Shown here one piece after another: positions 31,440-41,568 of a stretch of 64,000 nucleotides of DNA (the stretch's first letter is position 1; the number at the start of each line of letters is the position of its first letter). Position numbers and translations under genes: made by a program. Source of the stretch: G020354785 sp964461435 (lineage in GTDB: Bacteria; Bacteroidota; Bacteroidia; Bacteroidales; UBA10428); NCBI GenBank assembly GCA_964461435.1, contig CAYWUI010000012.1:9371-73370 (forward strand), given 5' to 3'. The notes beneath the pieces were generated by a model. That model had not been told where the DNA came from and searched no databases. It saw nothing but the letters and a program-made list of their open reading frames with translations.

Positions 31440-33233
31440 ATGAATATTCATTCTATTATTACAGATGCTCTTTTAAAAGGAATAAGTTCACTTTACGGAC
31501 ATGAAGCCGATAAGAAGTCAATACAGCTTCAAAGCACAAGGAAAGAGTTTGAAGGAGATATTACACTTGTTGTTTTTCCCCTCGTGGAAATATCCAAAAA
31601 GAAACCCGAAACCATGGCACAGGAGCTGGGTGAGTATTTGCTGTCACATCTTTCAGAAATAGAAAAATATAATGTTATTAAAGGATTCCTGAATCTTACT
31701 ATAAGTGACAACTTTTATATTAAGTATCTTAATTTTTGTAATTCACAGGTGAATTACGGATATCGGCAGCAAAAAAAGAGCGCTGAAACCTGCATTATTG
31801 AATATTCATCACCCAATACAAATAAACCTTTGCATTTGGGTCATATACGCAATAACCTTATAGGCTGCTCAATTGCAAATATCCTTAAAGCAAACGGTAA
31901 GAAGGTAATAAAAACAAATCTGGTCAATGACAGGGGAATACATATTTGTAAGTCTATGCTGGCATGGCAGAAATGGGGCAGGGGTGAAACACCCGAAACG
32001 TCAGGTAAAAAGGGAGATCACCTGGTTGGTGATTATTATGTTAAGTTTGATATCGAATATAAAAAACAGATAAAAGAGCTAAAAGACAGGGGCCACTCGG
32101 AAGATTTTGCGGAAAAGAATGCGCCGTTAATACTTGAAGCCCAGGAAATGCTAAGGAAGTGGGAATCAAAGGACCCCTTTGTCATGGAATTATGGACTAA
32201 AATGAACGGATGGGTTTATGATGGTTTTAATATAACTTATAAAAGACTTGGAGTGGATTTTGACAAGATCTATTATGAGTCTGAAACATACCTTGTGGGC
32301 AGGGATACAGTCCTGGACGGACTTAAGAAAGGGGTTTTCGTTAAAAAGGATGATGGCTCGGTATGGATTGATTTATCAGGAGACGGACTGGATGAGAAGA
32401 TCCTTTTACGTTCCGATGGCACATCGGTTTATATTACCCAGGATATTGGAACAGCACAGATGAGGCAACGCGACTATAAGTTTGATAATCATATCTATGT
32501 TGTTGGTAATGAACAGGATTATCATTTCCAGGTTTTGGCGCTTATTCTTGATAAATTGGGATTCCCCTGGGCCAAAGATTTATATCATTTGTCCTATGGA
32601 ATGGTGGAATTGCCTGAAGGCAAAATGAAATCCCGTGAGGGCACGGTAGTTGATGCTGATGATCTCATGGATGAGATGGTAAATATAGCAAGGGATATGT
32701 CTGAAGAGCTCGGCAAGCTGGAAGGATTAACAATTGAAGAAAAGGAAAACGTGTTCAGAATTATAGGCCTTGGAGCATTAAAATACTTTATACTTAAGGT
32801 AGACCCTGTTAAGAACATGACCTTTGATCCCTCAGAATCCATCGATTTTAACGGAAACACAGGTCCGTTTATCCAGTATACCTATGCCAGGATAAAATCA
32901 GTGCTGAGAAAGGCAGCAGACAGTAACATAGCTCTTCCCAAAAGAACTGACATATCTGTCGCACTTGGATCCAAGGAGAAATCCATATTGAAGTTCATTT
33001 ACGATTTTCCTGAAATTGTCAAAAATGCAGGGGAGAGTTACAACCCTGCAATTATTGCCAACTATACTTATGAACTGGTAAAGGAATATAACCAGTTTTA
33101 TCACGATTTCTCTATCCTTAAAGCCGGGAATGAGAAATTGCGGAATTTCAGGCTCCTTCTGTCATATGTGACCGCCGGAATAATTCAGTCGTCATTCGGA
33201 CTGCTGGGAATTGAGCTGCCGGAGAGAATGTAG
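31440..33233 (+). CDS. argS: Arginyl-tRNA synthetase
   Basis: 597 residues, the usual size for class I ArgRS. The HIGH signature is NKPLHLGHIRNNLIG within EYSSPNTNKPLHLGH, and the KMSKS-equivalent is GKMKSREGTVVDADDL. The N-terminal Add-1 domain is present, and the C-terminal anticodon-binding domain contains YTYARIKSVLRKA and PAIIANYTYELVKEYNQFYHDF. It charges tRNA-Arg in the cytosol. It is probably transcribed alone from the promoter just upstream. Confidence 0.97.
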   Translation: MNIHSIITDALLKGISSLYGHEADKKSIQLQSTRKEFEGDITLVVFPLVEISKKKPETMAQELGEYLLSHLSEIEKYNVIKGFLNLTISDNFYIKYLNFCNSQVNYGYRQQKKSAETCIIEYSSPNTNKPLHLGHIRNNLIGCSIANILKANGKKVIKTNLVNDRGIHICKSMLAWQKWGRGETPETSGKKGDHLVGDYYVKFDIEYKKQIKELKDRGHSEDFAEKNAPLILEAQEMLRKWESKDPFVMELWTKMNGWVYDGFNITYKRLGVDFDKIYYESETYLVGRDTVLDGLKKGVFVKKDDGSVWIDLSGDGLDEKILLRSDGTSVYITQDIGTAQMRQRDYKFDNHIYVVGNEQDYHFQVLALILDKLGFPWAKDLYHLSYGMVELPEGKMKSREGTVVDADDLMDEMVNIARDMSEELGKLEGLTIEEKENVFRIIGLGALKYFILKVDPVKNMTFDPSESIDFNGNTGPFIQYTYARIKSVLRKAADSNIALPKRTDISVALGSKEKSILKFIYDFPEIVKNAGESYNPAIIANYTYELVKEYNQFYHDFSILKAGNEKLRNFRLLLSYVTAGIIQSSFGLLGIELPERM

Positions 33234-33252
33234 CCGGTATCTGAAAATATTT

Positions 33253-33286
33253 TTTGGAAAGATTTAGCCAGATATGCTTATTTTTG
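33253..33286 (+). promoter_or_regulatory. Candidate promoter for ffh
   Basis: A TTTG at 33253-33256 and TATTTTTG at 33279-33286 resemble the Bacteroidota -33/-7 pair, separated by 22 bp against the usual 19-21. The -7 box is 28 bp before the ffh ATG. Match is good but not proven. Confidence 0.45.
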
Positions 33287-33314
33287 TACTTTCACGGATT
33301 AAAAATAAACGACG

Positions 33315-34661
33315 ATGTTTGATAATTTAACAGAAAGGCTGGATCATTCTTTTAAAATCCTGAAAGGGCAGGGGAGGATCACAGAAATAAACGTTGCCGA
33401 AACGCTTAAGGAGGTGCGTCGTGCTTTGCTTGATGCCGATGTGAACTATAAAATAGCTAAGAACTTCACAGACAGGGTTAAGCAGAATGCAACAGGACAA
33501 AAAATTATAACTGCCGTAAAGCCCGGGCAAATGATGGTAAAGATTGTCCATGATGAGCTCGCCAGGCTTATGGGAGGGGCAAATGAAGATATTAATATAA
33601 AAGGCAGTCCCGCAGTTGTGTTAATTGCAGGCCTGCAGGGGTCAGGCAAAACAACATTTGCAGGTAAGCTGGCAAATCAGCTGAGAAGCAAAAGGGGCAA
33701 AACACCACTGCTTGTAGCCGGTGACGTATACCGGCCTGCTGCTATTGAGCAGCTTAAAGTGCTGGGTGACCAAATAAATATTCCTGTTTATACCGAAGAA
33801 GGTAATAAAGATCCTGTGAAAATTGCAAAGGCAGCAATTAAAGAAGCCAAAAGAACAGGTTATGATACGGTAATAATTGATACAGCAGGACGACTGGCCA
33901 TAGATGAACAGATGATGAATGAAATAGAATCCATTAAAAAAGCAGTAACTCCAGGTGAAACACTGTTTGTCGTTGATTCAATGACCGGCCAGGACGCCGT
34001 AAATACAGCAAAGGAGTTTAATGAAAGGCTCGATTTCGAGGGAGTAGTATTAACCAAGCTCGACGGTGATACACGTGGTGGGGCAGCTTTATCAATAAGA
34101 GAAGTTGTGAATAAGCCCATAAAGTTTATAAGTGCCGGAGAAAAACTCGATGCCATAGAGCTATTCCACCCCGAAAGAATGGCAGACAGGATACTTGGCA
34201 TGGGCGATATCGTGTCGCTGGTTGAAAAGGCACAGGAACAGTTTGATGTTGACCAGGCAAGGAAGTTAAAAAAGAAAATTGCAAAAAATCAATTCAATCT
34301 TAACGACTTTATTCAGCAAATACAGCAGATCAAAAAAATGGGTAATGTGAAAGATATTGCCGGAATGATCCCTGGAGTTGGAAAATCTATTAAAGACCTC
34401 GATGTAGATGATGATGCTTTTAAAAGTATAGAAGCAATAATATATTCTATGACGCCCCAGGAACGTGAAGATCCTTCCCTTTTAAACGGATCAAGGAGAA
34501 AAAGAATATCGGCTGGCAGCGGTACCAGTGTTCAGGATGTAAACAGGCTTATTAAGCAGTTTGATGATACGCGTAAAATGATGAAAATGATGTCAGGAGG
34601 TAAAAACATGATGCGTATGATGGGTAACATGTCGGCTATGAGGAACAGAGCACCGAATTAA
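33315..34661 (+). CDS. ffh: Signal recognition particle protein Ffh (SRP54)
   Basis: 448 residues in NG plus M domain order. The N-domain begins MFDNLTERLDHSFKILKGQG. GTPase motifs are GLQGSGKTTFAGKLA (G1), DTAGRLAID (G3), TKLDGDTRGGAALS (G4) and the closing FISAGEKLDAIELFHPERMA. The methionine-rich M domain, which binds the signal peptide and SRP RNA, is seen in MMKMMSGGKNMMRMMGNM. It targets membrane proteins co-translationally with FtsY. folD follows closely, probably on the same transcript. Confidence 0.97.
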   Translation: MFDNLTERLDHSFKILKGQGRITEINVAETLKEVRRALLDADVNYKIAKNFTDRVKQNATGQKIITAVKPGQMMVKIVHDELARLMGGANEDINIKGSPAVVLIAGLQGSGKTTFAGKLANQLRSKRGKTPLLVAGDVYRPAAIEQLKVLGDQINIPVYTEEGNKDPVKIAKAAIKEAKRTGYDTVIIDTAGRLAIDEQMMNEIESIKKAVTPGETLFVVDSMTGQDAVNTAKEFNERLDFEGVVLTKLDGDTRGGAALSIREVVNKPIKFISAGEKLDAIELFHPERMADRILGMGDIVSLVEKAQEQFDVDQARKLKKKIAKNQFNLNDFIQQIQQIKKMGNVKDIAGMIPGVGKSIKDLDVDDDAFKSIEAIIYSMTPQEREDPSLLNGSRRKRISAGSGTSVQDVNRLIKQFDDTRKMMKMMSGGKNMMRMMGNMSAMRNRAPN

Positions 34662-34692
34662 AGAAATGTCTAATATTTACAATAATACTGTT

Positions 34693-35577
34693 ATGCAAAT
34701 TATAGATGGTAAAAAAATAGCTGGCGATATTAAACAGGAGATCGCCGGTGAGGTTGAGAAAATTAAGCAAAGTGGCGGTAAGATTCCGCATCTGGCTGCT
34801 GTTCTTGTAGGCCACGACGGGGCAAGCGAAACTTATGTAGCAAACAAAATCAAAGCCTGTGAACTGGTAGGTGTAAAATCTACTCTTATAAGGCTGGAGG
34901 ATACGGTCTCCCAGGAGGAACTTCTTAAAAAAGTTGAAGATTTAAACAATGATGACGACATTGACGGTTTTATCGTTCAGCTGCCACTGCCAGACCATAT
35001 ATCGGAGAATAAAATTATTGAAGCAATAGATCCGGAAAAGGACGTTGATGGCTTCCACCCCGTAAATGTAGGACGTATGGTTCAGGGACTGCCTTCATTT
35101 ATCCCGGCAACGCCTGCAGGCATACTTGAGCTTCTGAAAAGATATAATATCGATCCTTCAGGAAAACACTGTGTAATAATTGGCCGTAGTAAACTTGTGG
35201 GGAGGCCCCTCAGCATATTACTGTCACTGAAACGTGATATGGGCAACGCCACGGTTACTGTCTGTCATACAAGGACAAAAAACCTTAAAGATATATGTAA
35301 TAATGCTGATATTATTGTTGTTGCACTGGGCTCACCCGGGTTTCTCAGGGCAGATATGGTAAGGGAAGGTGCAGTAGTGATTGATGTGGGGACAACAAGG
35401 ATAAAATCCGATAAAACAAAATCTGGATGGAAACTTATGGGAGACGTTGAATTTGACGAAGTGGCCCCTAAATGCAGCTACATTGCACCTGTGCCGGGAG
35501 GTGTCGGACCGATGACAATAGTATCATTGCTCAGGAATACACTCCTTGCATCCGCCGGGAAAATTTACGAAGCTTAA
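34693..35577 (+). CDS. folD: Bifunctional methylenetetrahydrofolate dehydrogenase/cyclohydrolase
   Basis: About 294 residues from the ATG at 34693, which gives the standard FolD start MQIIDGKKIAGDIKQEI; the ATG at 34666, 5 bp after ffh, would add nine residues. Signatures: VLVGHDGASETYVANKIKAC (catalytic Lys in YVxxK), DGFIVQLPLPDHI, PEKDVDGFHPVNVGRM, and the NAD(P) site GRSKLVGRPLSILL and PVPGGVGPMT. It interconverts methylene-, methenyl- and formyl-tetrahydrofolate. It is probably co-transcribed with ffh. Confidence 0.97.
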   Translation: MQIIDGKKIAGDIKQEIAGEVEKIKQSGGKIPHLAAVLVGHDGASETYVANKIKACELVGVKSTLIRLEDTVSQEELLKKVEDLNNDDDIDGFIVQLPLPDHISENKIIEAIDPEKDVDGFHPVNVGRMVQGLPSFIPATPAGILELLKRYNIDPSGKHCVIIGRSKLVGRPLSILLSLKRDMGNATVTVCHTRTKNLKDICNNADIIVVALGSPGFLRADMVREGAVVIDVGTTRIKSDKTKSGWKLMGDVEFDEVAPKCSYIAPVPGGVGPMTIVSLLRNTLLASAGKIYEA

Positions 35578-35658
35578 TAGCGCCTTAATTAGAAATCTTA
35601 ATACTTTTTTTATACCTTGCTAAATATTTTTATCATTGGTTTTAATTTTAGATTTAGC

Positions 35659-38268
35659 ATGAGAACTCTGAATCTGATAATACTACTTGTAGCTTTATTA
35701 TGCTGCTGTTTATCTTCCTGCAAAGAATCGGGGAAAAATGCTCCCGCAGCAGTCAGCTGGTCCAGTAACGATCCCCTGTCAATACCTTTGAGGATAAGAT
35801 TGCAGAAATTCCAGCGTGCCAATCTTGTCAGGAACAGCTCTTTTGAATCCGGCAAAGCCCTAATTGTTGATACTACAGGTACTACTTTCAGAATTGACGG
35901 CTGGCAAAAAGTCGGAGATAATATTGAGTGGGTGAATATTGAATTTGATTCAATATATAATGCAGATGAAGCTGCTGACTCCCTGCATTCAGTTAAGATA
36001 CACAGGGTATACATTGATGAGACCGATGATAAGGGAGAGGGTGTAATTAGTGATTTTATAAAAGTTATTCCCGGCAATTACTCATTATCATATTATATAA
36101 GGCTCGAAGATGTATGCTCAAATAAGGAAAGGCTGGGTACCAGGCTTTATGATGCAGTAAATATAAGAGTCTATTACTACGATAAGAATAAGATAGCAAT
36201 AAGTTCAAGATTATACCTGCCCCAAAATGATATATATATCAACAACTCCTTCAAAGGAATATCATTTTCAAATTACTGGCGGGTTGACAAATTTGACTGG
36301 AGTAAAGTCAAAGGCAAATCGCACAACTATAACTGTCCGGAAGGTGATATACCTGATGAAGCGCGATATGTTAAAATATTTTTTGGGATGAAAGGCATTG
36401 GGACTATGTGGCTTGATAATATTGACTTTCGTTATACGGAATCAAATTTTACAGCATCTGAAAGAATGAAATATCTTACTGATACCATATTTTCCAAACA
36501 CGATGTTATCATACCGCAACCAAAGGAAGTTGAAAAATTAGAATCAATAATTTACTATGAACCCGGGACCGATTACAGGGGCCTGCCAAAAATAGTCGTT
36601 CCTGAGAATATGTCTGTAGAAACAAAACATGCTGCCCTGCTAATTAGGAATAGACTGGAGAGCATTTTTAAAAGTCTTTCAGGCAGTGATAAATCTGGTT
36701 ATAAGATTCAGATTACCACGAAAATATCCTCTGATGATTTGAAATCAACCGGACTTATTTTTAGTATAGGGAAAAATGAACTCTACAGGAGATTCAGGGA
36801 AATACTCCCGGCAAGTGAAATAAAAGACAAAAGACAATCATATTTTATTTATACGAACAGCGATATCAATAATCTTGTATTTCTTGCAGGCAACGAGCCG
36901 GTAGGTGATTATTATGCAGCGACAACCGCCATACAACTGTTTGATAATAAAAAGTTTATTTTTCATAATGCCAAAGTTATTGATTATCCTGATTTTGAAA
37001 ACAGGTATTATAATATGCCGGCATCTGATAATAAAAGTGGCTTGTCAAAAAGTCTTGCCTTTATTGATGACCTTACCAGCTATAAGATCAATGGTGCATA
37101 CCTGTCATGCGACCTGTCAGCAGATACCGGCCAATATAGCCGGATAATAAAAAGTACAGTTGCAAAATACGCTAATGATGATGCATTCAATTTCAAAATA
37201 ATGCTGGCACCACCGGCTTTATTTAACTATATTGATGGAGATAAACATGCCGGTGAGGATGAGAAGACCAGCATAGCCGAAGTTAATCAGGATGGATTAA
37301 AAAGTATTTGTAATACAGGATTTAAAGCCGGGGCATTAGGTATTGCATATGTACCCTATTTCATGACTCCCTTTTATATTAATACCTGCAGGAACCGGCA
37401 GCCTGAAAATTACATGGATAACCCCAGGAGGTTGTCTGTAAATGTCTCAACTATAAATGAACTTATAAAGAGTGAATATCCCGGAAAGGATCTGGAAATA
37501 CTTCTGCCATGGTTTAATAACCAGTTAATTGATGATAGCAGGGGCAAGGCAGAAGTTTTACTAACTGGTATAATCTCAGATTTAAGAAATAATATTTCAT
37601 GGTTCTGGACCGGCAATTCTTTCTATTCTTTAAGAAGCGACAACGCTGAGCTTGCCAGAATGATATCATATTTGAATAAAACACCTGTTTATTGGGATAA
37701 TTCTGTTTTATCCACCGGCATTGATATGACCCTTTCTGATTATTGCAATTATTATCCGGGGAAAATAAGGCTGTTGAGCCTCTTTAGTCCTTTTAATGAT
37801 GATAATATTAATTTTATTATTGAGAATATAAATAGAAAACAGATATTCTTTAACAGTACTGTAGAATCAGAGCTTGATCTGATAAAGTTTGCAACCATAG
37901 CCGATTTTTCCTGGAACGCGAAAACATATAATCCCGATTTGGCCCTGTGGAAGGTACTATTATCACGATATGGACCCGAAGCGGCCAGGATACTTATTTC
38001 ACTTAACGATGAATATTTTAATCTTATGGAAATAATTGCAAAATTAAAATCAGAAGGACTGGTACATAAATATATTAAAAGAGGAGAAAGTATAGTAGTT
38101 GACTTGAATACGGGTATGGAAAAACTAAATCTGCTATTGGGAGAATCCCATCCTTTAACTGAAGAATTAAAAAATGAGTTCGACAATATTATTAATCAGT
38201 ACAATGAATTGAAAAAACAGTTGAATTTTGATTCAGGAAAAATGCAAAGTATTGAAAATATCGATTAG
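35659..38268 (+). CDS. Lipoprotein with GH20/GH84-like glycosidase architecture
   Basis: About 869 residues from the ATG at 35659. Starting there gives a proper lipoprotein signal (LLVALLCCCLSSC), whereas the upstream ATG at 35617 adds an odd hydrophobic leader. Residues ~60-280 look like a carbohydrate-binding jelly roll (NSSFESGKALIVD ... MWLDNIDFRYTES). Next comes a GH20 domain-2-like module starting VIIPQPKEVEKLES and ending EPVGDYYAATTAIQLF, then a barrel with ALGIAYVPYF, ILLPWFNNQLID, NISWFWTGN and KTPVYWDNSVL, resembling GH84 beta-N-acetylglucosaminidases. I do not see the paired catalytic aspartates of GH84 at the expected spot (after YLSCDLSAD). Activity is therefore uncertain. Confidence 0.65.
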   Translation: MRTLNLIILLVALLCCCLSSCKESGKNAPAAVSWSSNDPLSIPLRIRLQKFQRANLVRNSSFESGKALIVDTTGTTFRIDGWQKVGDNIEWVNIEFDSIYNADEAADSLHSVKIHRVYIDETDDKGEGVISDFIKVIPGNYSLSYYIRLEDVCSNKERLGTRLYDAVNIRVYYYDKNKIAISSRLYLPQNDIYINNSFKGISFSNYWRVDKFDWSKVKGKSHNYNCPEGDIPDEARYVKIFFGMKGIGTMWLDNIDFRYTESNFTASERMKYLTDTIFSKHDVIIPQPKEVEKLESIIYYEPGTDYRGLPKIVVPENMSVETKHAALLIRNRLESIFKSLSGSDKSGYKIQITTKISSDDLKSTGLIFSIGKNELYRRFREILPASEIKDKRQSYFIYTNSDINNLVFLAGNEPVGDYYAATTAIQLFDNKKFIFHNAKVIDYPDFENRYYNMPASDNKSGLSKSLAFIDDLTSYKINGAYLSCDLSADTGQYSRIIKSTVAKYANDDAFNFKIMLAPPALFNYIDGDKHAGEDEKTSIAEVNQDGLKSICNTGFKAGALGIAYVPYFMTPFYINTCRNRQPENYMDNPRRLSVNVSTINELIKSEYPGKDLEILLPWFNNQLIDDSRGKAEVLLTGIISDLRNNISWFWTGNSFYSLRSDNAELARMISYLNKTPVYWDNSVLSTGIDMTLSDYCNYYPGKIRLLSLFSPFNDDNINFIIENINRKQIFFNSTVESELDLIKFATIADFSWNAKTYNPDLALWKVLLSRYGPEAARILISLNDEYFNLMEIIAKLKSEGLVHKYIKRGESIVVDLNTGMEKLNLLLGESHPLTEELKNEFDNIINQYNELKKQLNFDSGKMQSIENID

Positions 38269-38397
38269 ATTTGTATTTTTCTGAAATAAGTATACAGCTT
38301 TCAATATTTAAAATTAACCTTAATATAGTCATTATTATTTTTAACAATTATTTCAGAAAGAGTATTTTTTCAAAATATAAGCATACGTGTATAGAAC

Positions 38398-39819
38398 ATG
38401 AATCCAAATCAGAATAATTTTTTTGAAGAGGAAGAATATTCTGACATAATAAACAGATTTAAGGATATGTTGAGGGAAAACAGGTCCTGCTATTTTGATC
38501 TGTATGAGTTTGAAAATATTATTGATTATTACATAAATAATAACGATTATAAATCTGCCCTCAGATCAGTGAGGATAGGCCTTGACCAGCATCCTTATTC
38601 AACATCACTTAAGCTTAAGTACGCACAGGTTTTAGTAGAAGACAGAAAAGCAAAAATAGCTCTTGATATTCTTAAAGATATTGAAAAGGTTGATTCCTGT
38701 AACTTTGAATTCCATCTTATAAAGGGTAAGGCTTTAAACTCTTTAAAGAAGCATGAAGAAGCCGTCAGGGCATTTGATGAAGCAATAAAACTGTCGCAGG
38801 AAGATAAAGATGATGTAATATATGAGATAGCATTATCATTTATTCAAATTGATGAAATAAAAACAGCAATACAGTATTTAATACTTGCTTATGAAATAAA
38901 TAATTCAAACTTGCTTGTTATTTACGACCTGGCTATATGCTATGAGCGCATAGACAATATCGAAAAAAGTATTTTTTACCTGGAAAAATACCTGGATATT
39001 GATCCTTTTTCTGAGAATATATGGCATAATTTAGGTTTATGGTATCTGGCTGCCAATAAATATAAAGAAGCTCTTAATGCATTTGATTATGCGATAGCAA
39101 TCAGTCCTGAATTTGTTTCTGTATACCTGAGCAAGGCTGATGCACATATAAATTATAAGAATTATTGTGCTGCAATCATGGTATATGGAGATTTACTGGA
39201 GATTGACAGTAAAAATGCCCATATATACTGTTTGATTGGTGATTGCTTTGAAAAACTTGGCAGGTATGCAGATGCAATAGAATATTATAATAAGGCTTTA
39301 AATATTGAAAATGATTGTTCCAATGCCTGGTTTAAAATAGGAGTAATGCATTATCACCTGAAGAGATACAACAGAAGTATAAATAATATAAAAAAGGCAA
39401 TAAGGATAGAATCCAGTATTTGTGAATACTGGTTTATGCTTGGCGAAGCATATTCGGGAATTAACAATGTTAATAAGGCAATAAAGGCCTATGCGACTAC
39501 TGTAGAACTTGATCCTGAGAATTATGAAGCGTGGCTTGCATATGCCGCGGTATATTTTAGCAATAATAAAATCACCAGCGCAATAAATGTTCTGGAAGAA
39601 GCCTACCAGTACAATTATAATATATCAGCCGTAAATTACCGGTTGGCTGCATATTATATATATAATGATCAACCCTCCCTTTCTTATAAATACTTTGAAA
39701 AAGGTCTGTTATTAAATTATAAAGAACATAATGAGGTTTTGTATGATTTTCCCAAAACAAAGGAAAATGACAGGATAAACCACCTTATTTATATGTATCA
39801 GAACTTAAAGCAAACATAA
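38398..39819 (+). CDS. Tetratricopeptide repeat protein
   Basis: 473 residues made of roughly eleven TPR units, e.g. NIWHNLGLWYLAANKYKEAL, HIYCLIGDCFEKLGRYADAI and CEYWFMLGEAYSGINNVNKA. No signal peptide or membrane segment, so it is likely cytosolic. The closely related arrangement of TPR gene, phosphosulfolactate synthase homologue (1 bp gap), DUF368 protein and aroE suggests a single transcript. A protein-protein interaction scaffold is expected; no partner can be named. Confidence 0.8.
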   Translation: MNPNQNNFFEEEEYSDIINRFKDMLRENRSCYFDLYEFENIIDYYINNNDYKSALRSVRIGLDQHPYSTSLKLKYAQVLVEDRKAKIALDILKDIEKVDSCNFEFHLIKGKALNSLKKHEEAVRAFDEAIKLSQEDKDDVIYEIALSFIQIDEIKTAIQYLILAYEINNSNLLVIYDLAICYERIDNIEKSIFYLEKYLDIDPFSENIWHNLGLWYLAANKYKEALNAFDYAIAISPEFVSVYLSKADAHINYKNYCAAIMVYGDLLEIDSKNAHIYCLIGDCFEKLGRYADAIEYYNKALNIENDCSNAWFKIGVMHYHLKRYNRSINNIKKAIRIESSICEYWFMLGEAYSGINNVNKAIKAYATTVELDPENYEAWLAYAAVYFSNNKITSAINVLEEAYQYNYNISAVNYRLAAYYIYNDQPSLSYKYFEKGLLLNYKEHNEVLYDFPKTKENDRINHLIYMYQNLKQT

Positions 39820-39820
39820 A

Positions 39821-40615
39821 ATGAATATTTCTTTACCTCACATGCCTTACAGGGCAAAGAAACCCCGCGAATCAGGTATAACCATGGTGATGGATAAGGG
39901 ATTAAGCCTTCAGGAAGCTGAAAACTTAATAGATTCAGGAAACGAATTTATAGATGTGGTAAAATTAGGTTTCGGGACATCACTGGTGACAAGTAAACTG
40001 AAGGATAAAATCAGGCTTTATCAAAAGGCAAAAATGAAAGTGTATCTGGGAGGGACCTTGTTTGAAGTTTTTATTATACGTGATATGTTCCGGGAATACA
40101 TCAGGTTTATTGATAAATACGGACTCGAATTTGCTGAAGTATCTGATGGCTCGATGTATATGCCCCACGAAAAGAAACTTGAATATATCGAGAAGCTTTC
40201 CGAAAAGGTTACCGTGCTTTCCGAAGTGGGCTCAAAGCAGAAAGGCGCTGTCATTCCTCATGACAGGTGGATAAACATGATGAAAAAAGAGCTTGGAGCA
40301 GGATCATGGAAAGTTATAGCCGAAGCAAGGGAGAGCGGAACTATAGGCATATACCATAGTGATGGTTCTGCCGATAAGGAACTGATTGAAGATATATCAC
40401 AGCATGTTAATTCAAACGATATAATATGGGAAGCACCCCTTAAATCACAGCAGGTATGGTTTATCAAATTGTTCGGATGCAATGTTAACCTTGGTAATAT
40501 AGCTCCCAATGAAGTTATACCACTTGAGACCTTGCGATTGGGCCTGCGTGGGGACACCTTTTTTGATTTCCTCCCCGATAACCTGAAGGGCAAAAACCAG
40601 GAACCCCAAAAATGA
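39821..40615 (+). CDS. Phosphosulfolactate synthase family protein (ComA-like)
   Basis: 264 residues matching the ComA family: KPRESGITMVMDKGLSLQEA at the start, FIDVVKLGFGTSLV, VYLGGTLFEVFI, FAEVSDGSMYMP and VLSEVGSKQKGAV, then WKVIAEARESGTIGIY and GCNVNLGNIAPNEVIPLETL. ComA adds sulfite to phosphoenolpyruvate, giving phosphosulfolactate, the first step of coenzyme M synthesis in methanogens. A methanogenic role is impossible here; in Bacteroidota a sulfolactate or cysteate route to sulfonolipids is a reasonable hypothesis. Neighbouring ComB/ComC/ComDE homologues were not seen in this window. It overlaps the DUF368 gene by 4 bp. Confidence 0.85.
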   Translation: MNISLPHMPYRAKKPRESGITMVMDKGLSLQEAENLIDSGNEFIDVVKLGFGTSLVTSKLKDKIRLYQKAKMKVYLGGTLFEVFIIRDMFREYIRFIDKYGLEFAEVSDGSMYMPHEKKLEYIEKLSEKVTVLSEVGSKQKGAVIPHDRWINMMKKELGAGSWKVIAEARESGTIGIYHSDGSADKELIEDISQHVNSNDIIWEAPLKSQQVWFIKLFGCNVNLGNIAPNEVIPLETLRLGLRGDTFFDFLPDNLKGKNQEPQK

Positions 40616-41556
40616 TTTTTCCTGATATCATGAAAGAATACATAGGTTTATTTTTTAAGGGTATGGGTGTTGGTGCGGCAAACGTTATTCCCGGTGTGTC
40701 GGGCGGCACAATCGCGCTTATTACAGGTATCTTTGAAAAGTTGATCAATTCAATCAAATCATTTGATTTAAAGGCAGTGAGGTTTATATTTACCGGGAAA
40801 TTCAAATCGTTTGCAAGACACGTAAATCTTGATTTTCTTATTGCCGTATTTAGCGGCATTGCGGTCAGTATTTTATCCCTGGCAAAATTGCTTGATTACC
40901 TGTTCAATAATTATCCTGTCTACGTATGGGCATATTTTTTCGGATTAATATTATCATCCATATACTTTGTAAGTAAAAGAATATCACACTGGCATTTTAG
41001 CGTGATAATCTGTATGATAACCGGTGCGGCAATAGCAGCTCTGATTTCCATATTAAATCCTGCTGTTGAGAACGACAGCTTCATTTATCTTGTTATATGC
41101 GGTATTGTTGCAATATGCAGCATGATACTTCCGGGATTGTCCGGTTCATTTGTGCTCGTGCTGATGGGAAATTATAAGCTTGTAATGATAAATGCTGTTA
41201 CCAATTTCAGGTTAGAGATATTAATACCTGTTGCTCTCGGAGCAGCATCCGGATTAATAGCCTTTTCCCATTTCCTTTCATGGGTATACAGGAAGTTCAG
41301 GGATCAGACTATTGCGATATTAACCGGATTTATACTGGGATCATTGAGTATATTATGGCCCTGGCAAAAACCGGTTGTTCTGGCCGATGCAGCCGGTAAT
41401 CCGATATTAAAGGACGGTAAGCAAATAGTCAGTGGCTTTGCAAAATATGTCCCGGGGGAATTTAACAGGGAGGTTATAATCGTAATTGCACTGGTACTGG
41501 CAGGATTCATTACAATACTGGTGACCGAAAAGCTTGCAAAACAGAATAATCGTTAA
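40612..41556 (+). CDS. DUF368 membrane protein
   Basis: 314 residues with about eight membrane helices. Family hallmarks are GMGVGAANVIPGVSGGTIAL near the N-terminus and the second half-repeat SMILPGLSGSFVLVLMGNY, giving the two inverted glycine/proline motifs of DUF368. These proteins (PopT-type) have been linked to undecaprenyl-phosphate or polyprenyl-lipid flipping; I report that only as family knowledge. The ATG overlaps the ComA-like stop by 4 bp, and aroE follows 12 bp after. Confidence 0.9.
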   Translation: MIFPDIMKEYIGLFFKGMGVGAANVIPGVSGGTIALITGIFEKLINSIKSFDLKAVRFIFTGKFKSFARHVNLDFLIAVFSGIAVSILSLAKLLDYLFNNYPVYVWAYFFGLILSSIYFVSKRISHWHFSVIICMITGAAIAALISILNPAVENDSFIYLVICGIVAICSMILPGLSGSFVLVLMGNYKLVMINAVTNFRLEILIPVALGAASGLIAFSHFLSWVYRKFRDQTIAILTGFILGSLSILWPWQKPVVLADAAGNPILKDGKQIVSGFAKYVPGEFNREVIIVIALVLAGFITILVTEKLAKQNNR

Positions 41557-41568
41557 AATTAATTTTTT

